From Nymphaea colorata (taxonomy: Eukaryota > Streptophyta > Magnoliopsida > Nymphaeales > Nymphaeaceae), in NCBI RefSeq assembly GCF_008831285.2, contig NC_045147.1:12031427-12095426 (forward strand): a stretch of 64,000 nucleotides of DNA, in the 5' to 3' direction. Positions 1 through 12,909 of the stretch are shown here, piece after piece. Position 1 is the first letter of the stretch. Every line of letters starts with the position of its first letter. The notes under the pieces were generated by a model. That model saw only the letters and a list, made by a program, of their open reading frames with translations, was not told the DNA's origin and made no database searches. The translations under genes were made by a program, and so were the position numbers.

Positions 1-267
1 CCACCTCTTGAAGATGCCGGCAGTAAAGGCCAAGGAAGAGGTGGAGATGGATGGCGAGGGAGAGGGCGGGACAGTTTTGGCGGCAGTGGCGGCGGCTTCT
101 CCAATCGTAGCAATGGTGGTTTCTCCAGTCGTAGTGGTGGTGGTTTCTCTAGTCGTGGTGGAAGAGGTGGTGGTGGTTTCTCCAGCAGGAGTAACCGTGG
201 GAGTGGTGGCTTTCAACGCCGGCCAGGAAGCGGTGGAGGCAGGGGTGGTTACGCCTCTCGCAGGTAG
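1..267 (+). CDS. 3' end of a Gly/Arg-rich protein, probably a DEAD-box RNA helicase (partial)
   Basis: Frame 1 is open from the first base to a TAG stop at 265-267, giving the last 88 residues of a protein that begins outside the window. The tail is low complexity: it opens PPLEDAG and continues with RGRG, repeated GGGFSSR blocks and RGG boxes, ending GGYASRR. Tails of this FSSR/RGG kind are known from plant DEAD-box helicases, especially the mitochondrial PMH (RH9/RH53) group and nucleolar RH7 types, where they bind RNA. No helicase motif lies inside the window, so the assignment rests on the tail alone; another RGG-box RNA-binding protein is possible. A second open frame over the same bases (8-340) is the out-of-frame reading of this repeat and is rejected. 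Confidence 0.55.
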   Translation, partial: PPLEDAGSKGQGRGGDGWRGRGRDSFGGSGGGFSNRSNGGFSSRSGGGFSSRGGRGGGGFSSRSNRGSGGFQRRPGSGGGRGGYASRR

Positions 268-2473
268 TTCACAGGTAGTTGAGATAAGCTTTGGAGCTTT
301 CGGTGTTGAGATCTGGTTTAGTTTGCTGAGTGATAGGTAGGTTAGACCGCTATATAATTGCATGGAGGCAACTCCCGCGGCGATATGTGTAATGTGATGA
401 GGTGTTACTGTCATCATTATTTTTATTTTTTTGGGCTTTCTTTTGGCAATATTGATTTTTTGGAGTAATTCATATCCAAGGCAAATTATGTCTAATTTTT
501 GGTCACCCCTGATGGGATTTAGCTTTTTGCTAAAATAGCGCTGGGATACTTGTGTGGGCCTTTCTAAGAATGAGGCGTACTTGTGTCTTTTTGTAATAAG
601 CTTTTTTTTCCATGTTATGAAGGCGGAACCGAAAGTTTGCAAATGGTGGTCTGCTGAAATTTTCCGACCTTTCCTCTGGGTCACTAGTCCCCCGTTTGAT
701 CACCGTTCCATATTTACCTTCAAAGATGAACTTGTTGTCGTAAACACCGGGTTTTTTGGTTCCTAAGCGATTGAAATTTGAGCTTCGAAGGCGTGTTTCT
801 CAAAAGCGTGGTTGGCATCAATTAGACGTCGGTTATCGAAGTGGAATTTTTCTGGGCGTGTGCTTGATTCTTGAAAAATCGGATCTGGGTTTGGCTAGTG
901 CAAGATCCAACATTTGCATGCAATTCGGTTGAAGCTTTCCCGAATGTCAATCTCAAACTGTTTTGGTATTTGCCCAATATGGTCGAATCGGAGCCGAATT
1001 ATAAACTCAAATTTGTATCGGCATTGCAATTCGGTTGAATCTCTGTCGAACTTATTGAGAAATTGCACGTCAAATCCGTCCTCAAATAATCTTGATCTGA
1101 TTTGCTGTTGGACTTGGGCCCATAGTTAATTCTCAGCCTTAGTTTTGGCAACCCTACTGTTCTGTGGGTCTCAGATTTTACACTAAGCTGAGCAAATTAA
1201 GGACGGCAGTGACTATCCGGAAAGGAGGGACAAAGATGAACCAATTACAGTCGCCGTTTTCTAGGCGATTTGGCTTTGAAATTCATTGGTAAACTTTTTT
1301 GAATAGAATTTTCACAACATATAAACTCCTTCGTAAGCAGCTAATCAAGAATTACTTTCTGGTTGAGTAGGAGGTTAATAATATATGTTTGGTTGAATTA
1401 AGATGTCGCGATCCCAATACTCATAGGAATCAAACTAATGATGGCGCTTTCTATACCATTATTTGTTCCATAATAAACTATGCTACATCCTTTGGGTTAA
1501 TAACAGATAATGTTATTGCTGTTATGTTATTTCTGCTGTTTTCATAAAATCTTAGTAGCTGAAAATGATTAATTCATTTTAAGAGGTTTATGCAGTACAA
1601 TTTTGTACATTATAAATGTCACTGGTCTTAAACCTGATTAGGGAGATCTTAAGCTTCATCGAGTCATTAATTTTCTTAGCATAAACATCACATTTGTACA
1701 ATTTGTTTTGTGGAACATATTCAATAATGCACACCGTTTACGACAATTATTAACTACCAACATTTTTTCTTGTTGTCTACCCATGAACAGCATAGCAACT
1801 GTAGTAATTTTTAAGAGTTCCAATCCTTGGGCAGTTATTGTATTTACTGTTTCTACAAGGTAGCCCTTAGAGCTGATATTGTTTTTTCTAGTTTCAAGAT
1901 AATTTTACATATGAAAAGGAAAATCTTTTTAACCAATGATGTTTCCTCGACTCATGTTTTTTTAGTCAGTCTTCTCGTAATTTCTTTTTTTTTTTTAGAT
2001 ATGATCTTGAAAGGTAGAGAAGGTGAGTGTACGTCATATGTGAAATGTTTGAAAAAGCAGTTTTAAACATAATAAAAGTCATGTTAGGAATATTTGAATA
2101 ATTTTAGCGGTGATTTAAAATTTCTAAAAGCTAGACAATACCTATAAATATGTTGTGTGTCAAAAGATGTATTTATAAATTTCTCAAAAATTTTAAATGC
2201 GACGAATTTCTTTAAGAAAAGCTGTAAATGATACGTCTCAGCTTCACCGAGAGCCGCCCGCCCTTGTGTGGAGAAAAGTCGGCTTTGTAGGAAATTGGGT
2301 TGGGTGGTTTTGTTCTTGACGGCAAAACGGTGGACCTGAACAAATTTTTTGAGCAGAGAACACGCTCGCGGCTTCGTGGCCGAGACAGTCGGTTCACCAT
2401 CTCCTTGGGGTGGGGGAGTCCTGAAGAATTGTCGTTAGAGTCTTCCTGCTTCTTCCGATCTGCTTCTTCAACT
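268..2473. other. 3' UTR and intergenic region
   Basis: AT-rich sequence with no supported gene. The first few hundred bases probably hold the 3' UTR of the RGG-protein gene, and the last couple of hundred bases the 5' leader of the next gene. An in-frame ATG at 2300 would add 58 poorly ordered residues to the next protein; I prefer the ATG at 2474. Confidence 0.5.
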
Positions 2474-5400
2474 ATGCAATCCCTCAACCCAGTCTTCGTA
2501 GAGGATTGGCTTGAAATATGCTGCCAGAACAGCAGTAGTCGCCTCTCAGTATCATCGCCAGCAGCGCCACCATCATCTGCTACAGAAATCATTCAAGCAT
2601 GGTCCCAGATCAGAAATTGCCTTCAAGAGAAGAACTTTCAACCCCAGCATCTTCTCCCATTCCGAACGCTCGTGAGCTCTCGATTCTCACTTCGCGTGGC
2701 AGACTCGCAGGCCAGACTCCTCCTTTCCGCCCTTTCCTTCTCTTTCCCACCTGAATTAGCACCAGATTTCTGCTCTCTCATTCTAAGACTCCTCTACATC
2801 TGGGCGAGAAAATCCGTTCACGGTAATGTCTCTCTGCTTGAGTCTGCCGTCTCTTCTGCCTGTGATCTTTTTTGCCATTCTGGATATAAGGGGAAGTTTG
2901 TGGGAGAAGGGATTCTGTTTTTGGGTGCGGTATCTGCAGTACCCATATTGCCGGAGAGCTCGAGGAAGCTCTGCTTGGAGATGGTTCTGAAGCTGTTGGA
3001 TGAACAAGGGAGTGGACATGTCGGGGGTACTACGGAGGTTTTAAGTGGAATTGGGTACTCTCTTTTTTCTTCCCAGATGTACGAATTTGATAAGATTATT
3101 AATTGGTTTCTTAATGTGTGGGATAGTTCGTGTGTTTTTTGTGCTTGTGTGTCTCACGGGCTCATGATTTTTCATCTAATGGAGTGGTTGGCTTCTCGTT
3201 GCATTTCGTCTGGTTTCTGGGAGAAGATTGAATTGTTACTGGCCCGAATGGGTGAGAAAACTCGTGGTGGAGACGATGGCGTGGTGCCATCTGGAGTCCA
3301 ATTTACTTTGATCATGTCAGCGGGTGGAGTTCTGAGGGGCTTGAATAGGGGCAATGGAGGTAAGGATATTGTTAGTCGATTGAGAAAATCAGCAGACAAT
3401 GTAATTGATACAATAATAAGCTGCATCATTGTTCAAAGCCTTGGGAGGAATCCAGCAGGAGAATTTGATTACTTTGATCATGGTAGCAGTTCCACTGTTC
3501 TTCGCTGTATTGCCTTGTGCTTGTGCCGTACGGGGCCGATATCATTTCGTGCAAACGTGCTAACATGCCTCGTGCTGGCGTTGTTGCATGAGGTTTTTCC
3601 TTTGATTTATTTCTACGGCCAAATTGTGACCAACTCTTCGGAGAGTTTGGCAGCGGTTGTTGCACACTTGGAGAGCATTCTGTTCAAAGAGGCAGGAACC
3701 TTGACGAGGATATTGTGCAATTTGTATGTTCTGGCAAATGAAGAACAAAAATCGCTAGTGGAGAATTGTATCTGGAACTACTGCGATAAAGTCTATTCCA
3801 AACAAAGGCGATTTGCATATACATTTGGAGAAAAGAGTGAATTGCTGAAAGGGTTGGAGAAGATTGGAGAATCTGCATTCCTTATGATTGTTATCTTTGC
3901 ATCGACTGCGACAAAACACAAAGCTAGCACACAACCTACCGGTGAAATCCAGTTGGGCCTTTCATGGAGGACGCTTTCTGCCTTCTCATGCATAGAGTAT
4001 TTCCGCAGGGTGAGGATTTCGGAATATGCTGAAACGGTCAGGCGCTCAGTATTGTGCATTAAGGATGACACATCTGCTTGTTCCTCTCTTGTTGAAATGC
4101 TGCCTTCGTATGCCGAAATTACCCGACAAGGTATTTTTGTCCAACACATCATGTCCTACTTAGAATGACTAACTGCTATTTGTGTCTACATTGTGAATGA
4201 AAATTTCCATCTAGTATCGGGCCAACCTATATGGTAAACCTTATTGGTGTCTGTTTTGTAGGTTGGAATATGAACTACGTTTGGTTTAAGGATGAGGTGC
4301 AGACTGCCCGTATTCTTTTCTATTTACGGGTTCTTCCACCATGTGCAGAGAAAATTCCCACAAGTTTGATTCAGAAAATCCTTGCACCTATGGTGTTTTT
4401 GTATCCTTAGTTACCATTTTGTTGTTAATTGCTTGTCTAACTTCAGAATTTTATCACCAGCAATACTCTGCTTTTATGCTTCTTAATGTTATTAAGATAC
4501 ATGCATCATCCTGAGGGGAAGGTGGCTAGAGCTTCACATTCACTATTTTTGGCTTTTATGTCTTCTGGAAAAGATGCCTTCGATGATCACAGAACCTTGT
4601 TGAAAGAGCAACTGGCTTTCTATTACATGCAAAGAGCATTAGAGGTAAGGAGTTAGTCAGGCTTTTGTGTATTTATTACATAACAGCACTAGATTGACAT
4701 TCATATCCTCTGGAAATAGGGATATCCAGGGGTGACCCCTTTTGAGGGTATGGCATCTGGTGTCGTTACCTTGATCCGCAATCTCCCTGCTGGATGTCCA
4801 GGCATATTTTATTGCGTAAATAGCATCATTGAGAAAGCAAGGATTATGAGTCAGGGTAATGAACCAACTGAAAATCAGCAAGAGTGTTCAGAGCCTTGCA
4901 AGAAACTGCTAGAATTCCTGCCCCGACTTATTCTCCTGGTGGATATACAGGTAAATGCTTATGGACTTTTCTGCTTACACTTTTTTTTATTTTAAATTGT
5001 TATTGTGATTTTACTATATTTGTTAATTTGTCAAAATCATAATTTTATTATTTAAGAAGTCTCTTACATGTAGATGTTGCTTGAGCATCCCAAAAGGAAA
5101 AAAATCTGATAGACCAGGTGTAGACATCCCAAAAGCTCGTTACTTTTTCCTGTTGTGAATACTAACCATGCTTTTTCTTGAGTATGTGACATATACCTGC
5201 AGATCAATGTGCGCATATGCATATAAATATGGAGTTTCTTGTCCCTGTAGTTTATTTTATTGTTGTTTTTTTGTTAATTTCTATAATGGATGAGTTAGTT
5301 GGAGTTACGGGTCACTGGTCTTCAAAATTGACGATGCATCTAGTCATGTTCTTTTACTTGGGCTGGAAACAAGATAGCATCTTATTTTTCGAATTGGATG

Positions 5401-6577
5401 GCTACATGTTTAGTAAAACTGTATGGTTAAGAAGAGAGAGTTGAAATCTTATGTGCATATTAGGTTTTATAAAATCATCAACATCAATGGTATAACATAG
5501 CCATCTCATATTGAAAAAAAAAAGGATAGGGGTTGGGGGAGACTGTGTTGTCAAAGTATGACATCAAAGAGAAAAGTCTTATGTATTGAAGAAACAAAAT
5601 ATCAATATTTCGTACCTGGTATGTAAGAAACTTGAAAGAATGTAGGACATGCAATATCATGTGTCCGTTTTGTGAACTCCTGTATGCAGAAAATGTGAAC
5701 CATCTCTATCGTTGAGCGGTGTTGGTGTCTAAAACTAAAAGTGTTGAAGGTTGGCACCTTCACCTTCTAGAAGCATGAAATTTGCAGAGTATAAAAGACT
5801 TCTATCTTGCATGTTAAATTAATCCATTTCACGGATCATCCTAACTGATTATATTTTTCCTTTTGTTATATATTTTCATATATATAGATCAGGGAGACAA
5901 CCAATATGCCATATGCCAGATATGTCAGGCTGTAGGATTGCAAAAACCAGTTTAACAAGGGGCCCTATTTAGTGAGGCTTTTCATTATGTAACTGCAAAG
6001 TACCGATGGCCTAGTTATTCCAAGAAATCAGTTACCACATTGTCTCGTAACTCATGTTTTTTTTTGCCATGAAAATTCATAGGGCTTTGGCTTTCCTGAT
6101 TTTACTGTGAAATAATTCCACAGCAAGGAATTGCACAATTATAAAATTTGAGAAGTTTAAGCCCTTCAAATGGTTGATTTTTCGGCCCTACATGTTGGAC
6201 CTTTTACCTAATTTATGCACCTACCGGTACTTTTTGTGTTTGACTTATTATTTACACAGGTACTACCGGGGTTATTGAAGCTCTTGGCGCAGCTCATTGT
6301 ACATTTAAGGGGACATCCCTTGACCATAGTACTCGATGGTATTTACGCTCTTGTGGCAGAATCTGATGATGTTACAAGAAAGCCCCTTTTGGTTTCGTGG
6401 GTGCACTCAGTTACTTATCTCTCTTCTCAAGCTGGAAAAAATAACAGCAGTAATAGCCACACAAATATTTTGGTGGGCAAGGGCCTAGATGTTGGAGATG
6501 GTTCTTCACAAACTGCAGGCATTTCTCCCCCAAACAAGACGTGGGGGAGTTATTTCTTTCCTGGTTCCAGACTCTAG
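2474..6577 (+). CDS. Uncharacterised plant helical-repeat-like protein, 830 residues, five exons
   Basis: Exons read by eye are 2474-4130, 4262-4400, 4497-4644, 4720-4950 and 6260-6577 (stop TAG at the end). Every intron is GT...AG and the phases (1, 2, 0, 0) join into one frame of 830 codons. The start at 2474 opens MQSLNPVFVEDWLEIC. The protein is rich in Leu and Ser with many amphipathic stretches (for example FLGAVSAVPILPESSRKL) and no catalytic motif I can name; HEAT/ARM-like packing would suit it. The C-terminus is Ser/Asn-rich and ends WGSYFFPGSRL. The fourth intron is long, about 1.3 kb. From memory it resembles a conserved plant family sometimes labelled obscurin-like (Arabidopsis At1g73970), but I hold that loosely. 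Function unknown. It is convergent with the Aurora gene downstream. Confidence 0.8.
4951..6259 (+). other. Long intron 4 of the 830-residue protein gene
   Basis: AT-rich, begins GTAAATG and ends TTACACAG. No coding exon or transposon end was recognised in it. The short open frames inside have no protein-like composition. Confidence 0.65.
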
Positions 6578-7333
6578 AATACTGACACTAGCTGATGGTG
6601 GACTATAAATACTTTTGGTTGCAAAAATTTTAGCTGGTATACAGTATACACCTGCATTAAACATGAGATTGGGCAATAGGGCTAAGTCAAGTTAATTATT
6701 GTCATCAGCAAAAGGGGTCAGGCCCATCCATCTGGATACTACCTTTCTGGATAAGTTTGTTTTGCCTCAAACAACACGCTTGAGAGTCTTAACTCTTAAG
6801 CTTGCTGATTAGTAGAGCAATCTACTTCCTAGGCAATGGGCTACACAGCTTTAGGATGTTGTCTGTGTTATTAATGTATATGATTAGCTGTAGAGCTGCA
6901 GCAGAATTAAATATTTGAAGATGGTTATGCATCGCAGCAACTTGTGTAGCAAAATTTTATTTTATGCTGACAAGAAGAACCACTTGTTAGATACCATCAA
7001 AATATTTGGCCAAAGCAACTGAGCATTGACATGAAAATGACATAGAGAAGCTCATCCAATAACAATTCTCACGAGCAGCAGAGAATATGAGAGTCTCAAA
7101 TTGTTCTTCGGGTCAGAGATTTACAGGAATTGGTCACTTTGGTGACAAATGAGCAGAAGGGCTGATACAAATTGCAGTCGTCTTCTGAATTCAGAGGGTA
7201 GTTGCACTCAGAGAGCTGAAATCCTTGTTGCAATAAGGGGAGAAGCCAAATAGCAATTAAACCTGCCAATCTGCCTTCAGAATTCTTGCGGGCCATATAC
7301 CTCCCATAGCAAATACTTCATCTACTTTCTTGT
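6578..7333. other. Convergent intergenic region
   Basis: Lies between the stop codons of two genes that face each other, so it should hold both 3' UTRs. No other feature is seen. Confidence 0.6.
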
Positions 7334-9068
7334 CTAGGCGCATGAGCTGGTGGAATCAGCATTTTGAGCAATCCATGGGTGCTCGAGAATTTTTTGTAGT
7401 GATAGCCGCTTTGAAGAGTCCTTGACCAAGAGCTGCACAAGGAATTCTAAAATGAGCACAAAAAAATCATGCAAGTGATTTTGCTCTACAAATTAAGTCT
7501 GTTTTTGTCATGCATGTAAGTGATTTTTCCGTGCAAATTAAGTCTGTGTTTGTGGATAGACTCACGCGACTGATAAGGTCCTTGGCTTCTGCAGATATTG
7601 CTGGGGTGGAAGGGAAGCTAAGATCAACCCTCAGAATCCTGCAAAACAATGTCTTCACTCAAGTCAAGATTTGCAAACCTACTTCCTTGGGGAGCGGGTT
7701 AAGAGACTTAACCTCCTGAAGGTATCCGACTGGCTTTCAGCTTCGAAAGGTGGTACACCGTACAGGAATTCATAGCAGAGTATGCCCAAACACCAATTAT
7801 CAACAGTGTGATCATGTAATCTGTTTTCCACCATTTCCGGTGGTAGATAATCCAGAGTCCCGCACATGGTTTGCCGTTTTGTTTTGGAGTGAACGGACCA
7901 ACCAAAATCAGCGATTTTCAGCTGACCCTGTCAACAATACGTTATCGCTATTAAGGCATAAAAAACTGGAATGTCCAAGCCGCATCCCACAAATATTATG
8001 TTACTGTATTCCCAATCTTACAAACAAGCGTGATTCGCTTGTTTCAATTACACTGAATTTATGTACTGAGCGCTTCCTGCAATGTTATTGTTCTTGGACT
8101 TTTTTGTTCATGGTCATGTGGACAACGCGGTGCATTATGTGGTGTTTAAAAGAAACCCAATAGGCATAAAGTTTTCAATCGTCTAGTTTCATACACCATA
8201 AAGTTGGTTTGTGGGTAAGGAGAGGATTTGTTACCTGCAAGTCAACCAGTATGTTTTCCGGTTTGATGTCACGATGAGTTACATGCTTCTCATGGCAGTA
8301 CGCCAACGCTTGCGCAAGGCATGATACGTACTGCACCCACAAAATCCTAATCTGCGTAAGAGTGAAAGATGAATCAAGAAGCAATGCACAGGGCTTAACA
8401 ATCTGAAGCAACCGTACAGTGGCAGCCCGCTTCTCCGGTAGGTATCGTACTCTCTGCAACTCCTTGTAAAGCTCACCTCTAGCGGCATATTCAAGAATCA
8501 AGAATATACGTTCCTGAACGCGTGAACAATAACAGAATGAGAGGAAAAAAAAAAACTGGTCAATTTGGTGTGAGGAATTTTTGTTTTCCATCCAGGACCA
8601 TCAAAAAGAGGAGGTCTGCACTGACCTCGTCGTGGAAATACCCAAACAACCGCAGAATATTCGGGTGGCGAAGAAGGCTCTGTATCTCAATCTCTCGTCT
8701 TAATTGGTGTTCGAGCTGGTGTTTCCGAAGCTGTGCCTTGAAGATAACCTTGAGCGCAACAACATATTTGCTCTGCAAGCATGCCCATCAGTTTTTTTCT
8801 CAGTTGGAACGAGAAGATCGACTTCAAGATTGGCGGAAAAAGAAAAGGGGTCGGCGTACCTTCCGCTCTCTGGCGAGATAGACATTGCCGAATTTCCCTC
8901 TACCGAGGGGTTTCCCGATCTCAAAATCCTGAAGGCACCACGGTTTCACAGCTTGCTTGCTCCTTGGATCCTGCACTCGGATCGCCGATGAAAACCAAAG
9001 ATCGTGTGGAAACTAATACATTAGAATGGGAGGCTACTCACTGGTACATTGCCTTTGTGACTTGCCAT
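7334..9068 (-). CDS. AUR3: Aurora serine/threonine protein kinase, beta/AUR3 type, complete
   Basis: Seven exons on the minus strand: 9068-9042, 8970-8860, 8772-8626, 8513-8418, 8330-8235, 7927-7713 and 7638-7566, followed by the last coding exon 7432-7334, so eight coding segments in all. The introns have GT/AG borders and the phases join into 287 codons, close to the family's usual 288. Motifs in order: glycine loop GRGKFG (residues 32-37), VALK with the catalytic lysine (about 54), HRDIKPEN (146-153), DFG (166-168), activation segment [17 protein letters not shown]-lobe [16 protein letters not shown]. The run [10 protein letters not shown] followed by RVDLSFP matches plant AUR3 better than AUR1/AUR2, although LYKELQ is AUR1-like. 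Plant beta Aurora phosphorylates histone H3 at the centromere in mitosis. The start is inferred: a 9-codon first exon (MASHKGNVP) followed by GTGAGT is the only upstream ATG that joins in phase. HVTHRD replaces the usual HVIHRD. Confidence 0.9.
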
Positions 9069-9558
9069 TAGGAGGAGATGACGAGAGCGCCAAAGCAACT
9101 AGCAGAACTGCACGCAAAGGAGAACAAGGAGCAGTTTTTCGCTTCAGGAGGAGATTGGCATCGCCAAGTGAATCCAGTTTCAGAGAAAATAAACGGGAGA
9201 AGAGCGACAAAATGAAAAATTCATTACCAGAAAATGGGGTCACCAAGTCTACAGCGAGAGAGAGAGAGAGAGCTGCAACGCCCATTAGGACGCCGCCAGG
9301 CAGTTTTTTGAAATTTGAATGGTAACGTCGTCTCAAAGAAGCCGCCGTGACCCGCACCAGATCCGAGTCGGTGATTGATATCCAAAATTAAATCCAGTGT
9401 GTTTTGGAAGACTGATGGAGTTGGGCCAAGGCATTAGAGGTCCGGGTTGCTGGGCCCGAAGCCAAATCAAGTACCCATATTCCGAAACGGTACTTGTCGT
9501 GCTGAGAACTGAAACCGGTTCGCAGTGACGAGTTCAAAGCAAGGACCATGTTTCCTTC
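9069..9558 (-). promoter_or_regulatory. Probable Aurora promoter and 5' leader
   Basis: Upstream of the Aurora start. It contains a GA microsatellite (about 9257-9272), two TGGGCC (site II/TCP-type) motifs at 9422-9427 and 9451-9456, and two AACGG cores (9192-9196, 9486-9490) like the core of the MSA element of plant M-phase genes. These motifs are short and could occur by chance. The duplicated region begins at its far edge, at 9559. Confidence 0.4.
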
Positions 9559-9974
9559 GGGTCCGCTTTACTAAGAAAACCGATCTTCTGATTCCGATCG
9601 GGCGATCGGATGACCCAATACTTGGTCACGTGAATAAAAGTCTGGACCTCTAAGAAGTGTATTCAAGGCCATAAGCACAGGAAGATATGGCATCAGGAGA
9701 GGGAGAGGATGATTTTTGATATTTTGAAAATAAATGACATATTTCATTCAACACACGACTCTTTGAGAATTTAGACTAAAAGCTAAGTGGTGATATGTTG
9801 AAAGTGAGAAGTTCAGCAGTACTTTGTGAATCCCTCAAAAATTGAGTGGGTCTTTTTGAAAATTCAAAGAAACCCGTAAAGAACAGTTTTAGAAAACAAT
9901 GTTGAGGAAAATCTCGTCTAAACTTTCTCGTACCAATAGAGTTTCAACTTTTACGTTTATTTGATAAAAGGTGA

Positions 9975-9979
9975 GCTTC
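9975..9979. repeat. LARD target-site duplication, left
   Basis: GCTTC next to the TG end of the left LTR; identical to the five bases after the right LTR. Confidence 0.9.
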
Positions 9980-12895
9980 TGTTAGGACCAAGACCCGGCA
10001 TGGACCTCTGCCAGATGTCGATCCTCTCCCAAGATCTCTCGGAGGAGCCGTCGAACAAAACCAAAAACAAATTATTTACAATTTCAAAACCTGGTCGGAC
10101 AGGACCCTGTCGCAAAATCCCCTAGGTAGTGTATCACAACCCGTGAGACTTACTCTCCACTACAAAGAATGAGTTTGAAGGTTGTACAAAGCGCGAACGA
10201 TACAAATGAAGCTCTCAATCCTCACTCACAAACCAAACAACCAAACCATCCTGTCATACATGCCTAATGAACGTGCAAACCACACTCAGTCCCAATTGGT
10301 AGGCTGCTACCCCCGTGGTCATGTCCTCAGCTCTTGAGCCCTAAAGGTACCGTTGGTCAAGACAACGGCCGTAGCCAGGCTAAAAGCAAAGCATGTACTA
10401 AAACACCCAATCCACGTAACTATAGGGGGTTGAGAAGATCACTGGCCAAGGCTAAACTTGGCTAAATCCGCAAGATGGCCCAGAGGTGAAAACCCGACCT
10501 CGGATATTGCAGCAACAGGCAATGAAGAGGCTCGGCCCTCCTGGCCAAAAAAGAGGTAAACTCCCGCCGCAGATGGCTATTGCTCACAGGTTGAGATCTA
10601 CCTTGAGAAGCGCCTTGCCGCTATGGAGGAGGTGAAGTTGGCGCCAACTCCCTTGTGAAGATGTCGCCCACTTAGATGCACTCCTTGCAAGGCTTCCTAG
10701 AAGAGGTGGTCCAACTTAGATGGGAGGTAGGCTAGGTCGAGTAGGTCTGACTTGGGTTAGGTCGGATTGTTGTGGACTGAACCCGGTGAAGTGGGTTCGG
10801 GTGAGGTTAAGTTGGTGGGGTCGGTTAAGGTCTAAGAGGTGGGCTAGGTCTCGGTCAAGTTGTTGCCCGATTTGAACCCACGTACTTGGACAGCTGGTCG
10901 ACCAGATTCATGTGCAGCTCCTTACCTTTTTAGTCACGCCTTAGATGGAGGACATGTGGAGGGCCAAGGTTAATCACGTGAGAAGCTGGCTAGGCAAGAT
11001 GGACACCTTCTGGAATTAGCGATAGAGGAAGAAGAAAGCTTGCGACGGCTAGGGTTTGCAAATGAATTCCATGCCCCCTAAGCTTGTACGAAGGACTAAA
11101 ACACCAAATGATAAAGACCTAAAATTAAATAGTATTCAAATAATGCAGGGGTATTTTGGAGACTTCATCGAATCACCAGAAACCCAATTCGTTGCCGGAA
11201 TGGGTGTCGCTTTCATCGATTGGCCACGCCGGTGCAATTGGCCCTAGTTCTCCAAGGTTGGTCTGCAGACAGTCCTGTTTCCGTCAATGTTTCGTCAGTC
11301 AAGTGATATCCAATCTTCACGAAATCCGATGATGTCGTAGACGAGGAGAAGACAAATCCAACGGTACCAAGAACTCCTTCAGACTCCCGACAGATCACCG
11401 GAGAACGGTCATTGATCTGACAGGTCTGCAGTTAGTCATGGCAGAACGGCGACGACGATATAGTCCTATTTCATCGCAGATTTGGACCCAAATGGATTCC
11501 GATCTTAATAAAATTTGAACAGATGATAGCTGACCTCATGACAGCGGATGATGTTCTGTTTCTCCATGATTTGACAGACCAAATGAACATAAAACGCTAT
11601 CAAGTTTGGGTATGCTGTAGAGGACATCGAGACGATACCAACGGTATATGGTTCGTCCTCTAACTCCCGGTAGATCTTTAGATATGGCTGTTTGAACAAG
11701 CGGATGTTTCTAGAATTCTGTCTGCATGCGCGAGACCGAGAACGAGTTTTCTCCCGTGAACGACCCAAGGCAAAATACCGAGAAGATCTCGGATCTTCCT
11801 CGTTTTTGGGTTTTTTTGAAGGTCGACACTGCTTGAATGGTGAACCAATCTTCACAGCCTTCCCTATTGACGATTCGGCCTCTAAACCTCCGTGTGATTG
11901 AGGAGGAGTGCACCAAGATCCTCGTAGCTTGCTGGTTGGGGATTGCAAAACGTGAGATGAGGAAGACAAGGAGCTGCCCGTGAGCTTCACTTTGAGATCT
12001 TTCGCCCGTAGCTCCTTCGGCCATGGGGAGAAGGGAGTTTCGAAGAGAGAAAAAGTTGAGAAAGAGAAGGCCGTAAGGTTAAAGAAGAACACAACCAACC
12101 GTTGCCGATAATGGGGGTTGGAAGAATCCTCCGGCCGTCACCGAGAAGACGATCAAGATGGGGGGAGAGGAGAAGGAGAAGTCCCACGCGGGGGGAGATT
12201 GAGAAAGTCACGAACTCAATTCTTCATTATCGAAAAGCATTTCAAAAACCCTAATTACAAAGCTTATATACATCAAGTGTCTCGGTTCTAACTCTAACTC
12301 GAGATAAATCAAAAGCAAATACGAGTCTAAGTGTCTCAAACCGAGACAGTACAAAAGTAACTAGATCCAAAAACTAAATGCAAATGGGCGCATGGATCCA
12401 AACTCATTTTGCCCGCTCCAAACTAGATCCAAAAACTAAATGCAAATGGGCGCATGGATCCAAACTCATTTTGCCCGCTCCAATGTGTCCCGGACTTGTA
12501 GGTCCGAGTATAACTTGCCTAGGTCCGCCCTAGGCTGCTTCGTAGCTTGGTTGAGGTCTTGACGCTCTGCTTTGGTCTGGCCTAAACCGAGTCCTGGTCT
12601 ACTGCCCTGATCCTTGTCTATCTCAGAACTCGGTCCAATCCATGCTTCACTCTGTTCGACCTTAGCTGCTCCACCCACTCCGCCCACTGTAGCCATGTAA
12701 GTAATGCCCAAAGGGTTTACAAGTGTCGAACCCTGAACTATGCCAAGGTTAACCTCACAAGATAAAGAGGGTGTAGGCTTGTCAGGTGGTAACCGATGTG
12801 CCCAGCTATACCCTACGCCGCTAGTTAGGTTTGTGCAAGGACCCTCGGCCATGCTGCTGGTTGGCCTCAGAGGTGTCAAATTTAGGCACGTATCA
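9980..12895 (-). repeat. LARD 3' LTR
   Basis: 2916 bp, TG...CA ends. It matches the other LTR along its length except for an internal gap near 10862, where the right copy has about 480 bp more. Part of it is open on the minus strand (12466-12879, in the LTR's first 430 bases) and the same reading recurs in the other LTR at 19562-19792; it is Gln/Ser/Gly-rich and not recognised. Confidence 0.85.
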
Positions 12896-12909
12896 GATCC
12901 ACCCTCTTT
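12896..12909 (-). promoter_or_regulatory. LARD polypurine tract
   Basis: On the minus strand AAAGAGGGTGGATC abuts the 3' LTR. It is in the right place for plus-strand priming, though not a pure purine run. Confidence 0.6.

Noticed and set aside
8..340. 110-codon open frame rich in Val, Ala and Gly
   Set aside because: It is an out-of-frame reading of the RGG-coding repeat; frame 1 gives a sensible Gly/Arg tail and stops at 267.
9078..9215. Small plus-strand ORF starting MTRAPKQLAELHAKENKEQF opposite the Aurora leader
   Set aside because: Protein-like composition, but only 45 codons, no recognised family and it lies over the expected Aurora 5' UTR. Not enough to call.
9034..9357. 107-codon minus-strand frame upstream of Aurora exon 1
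   Set aside because: Overlaps the inferred first Aurora exon in another frame and has no domain; probably leader sequence.
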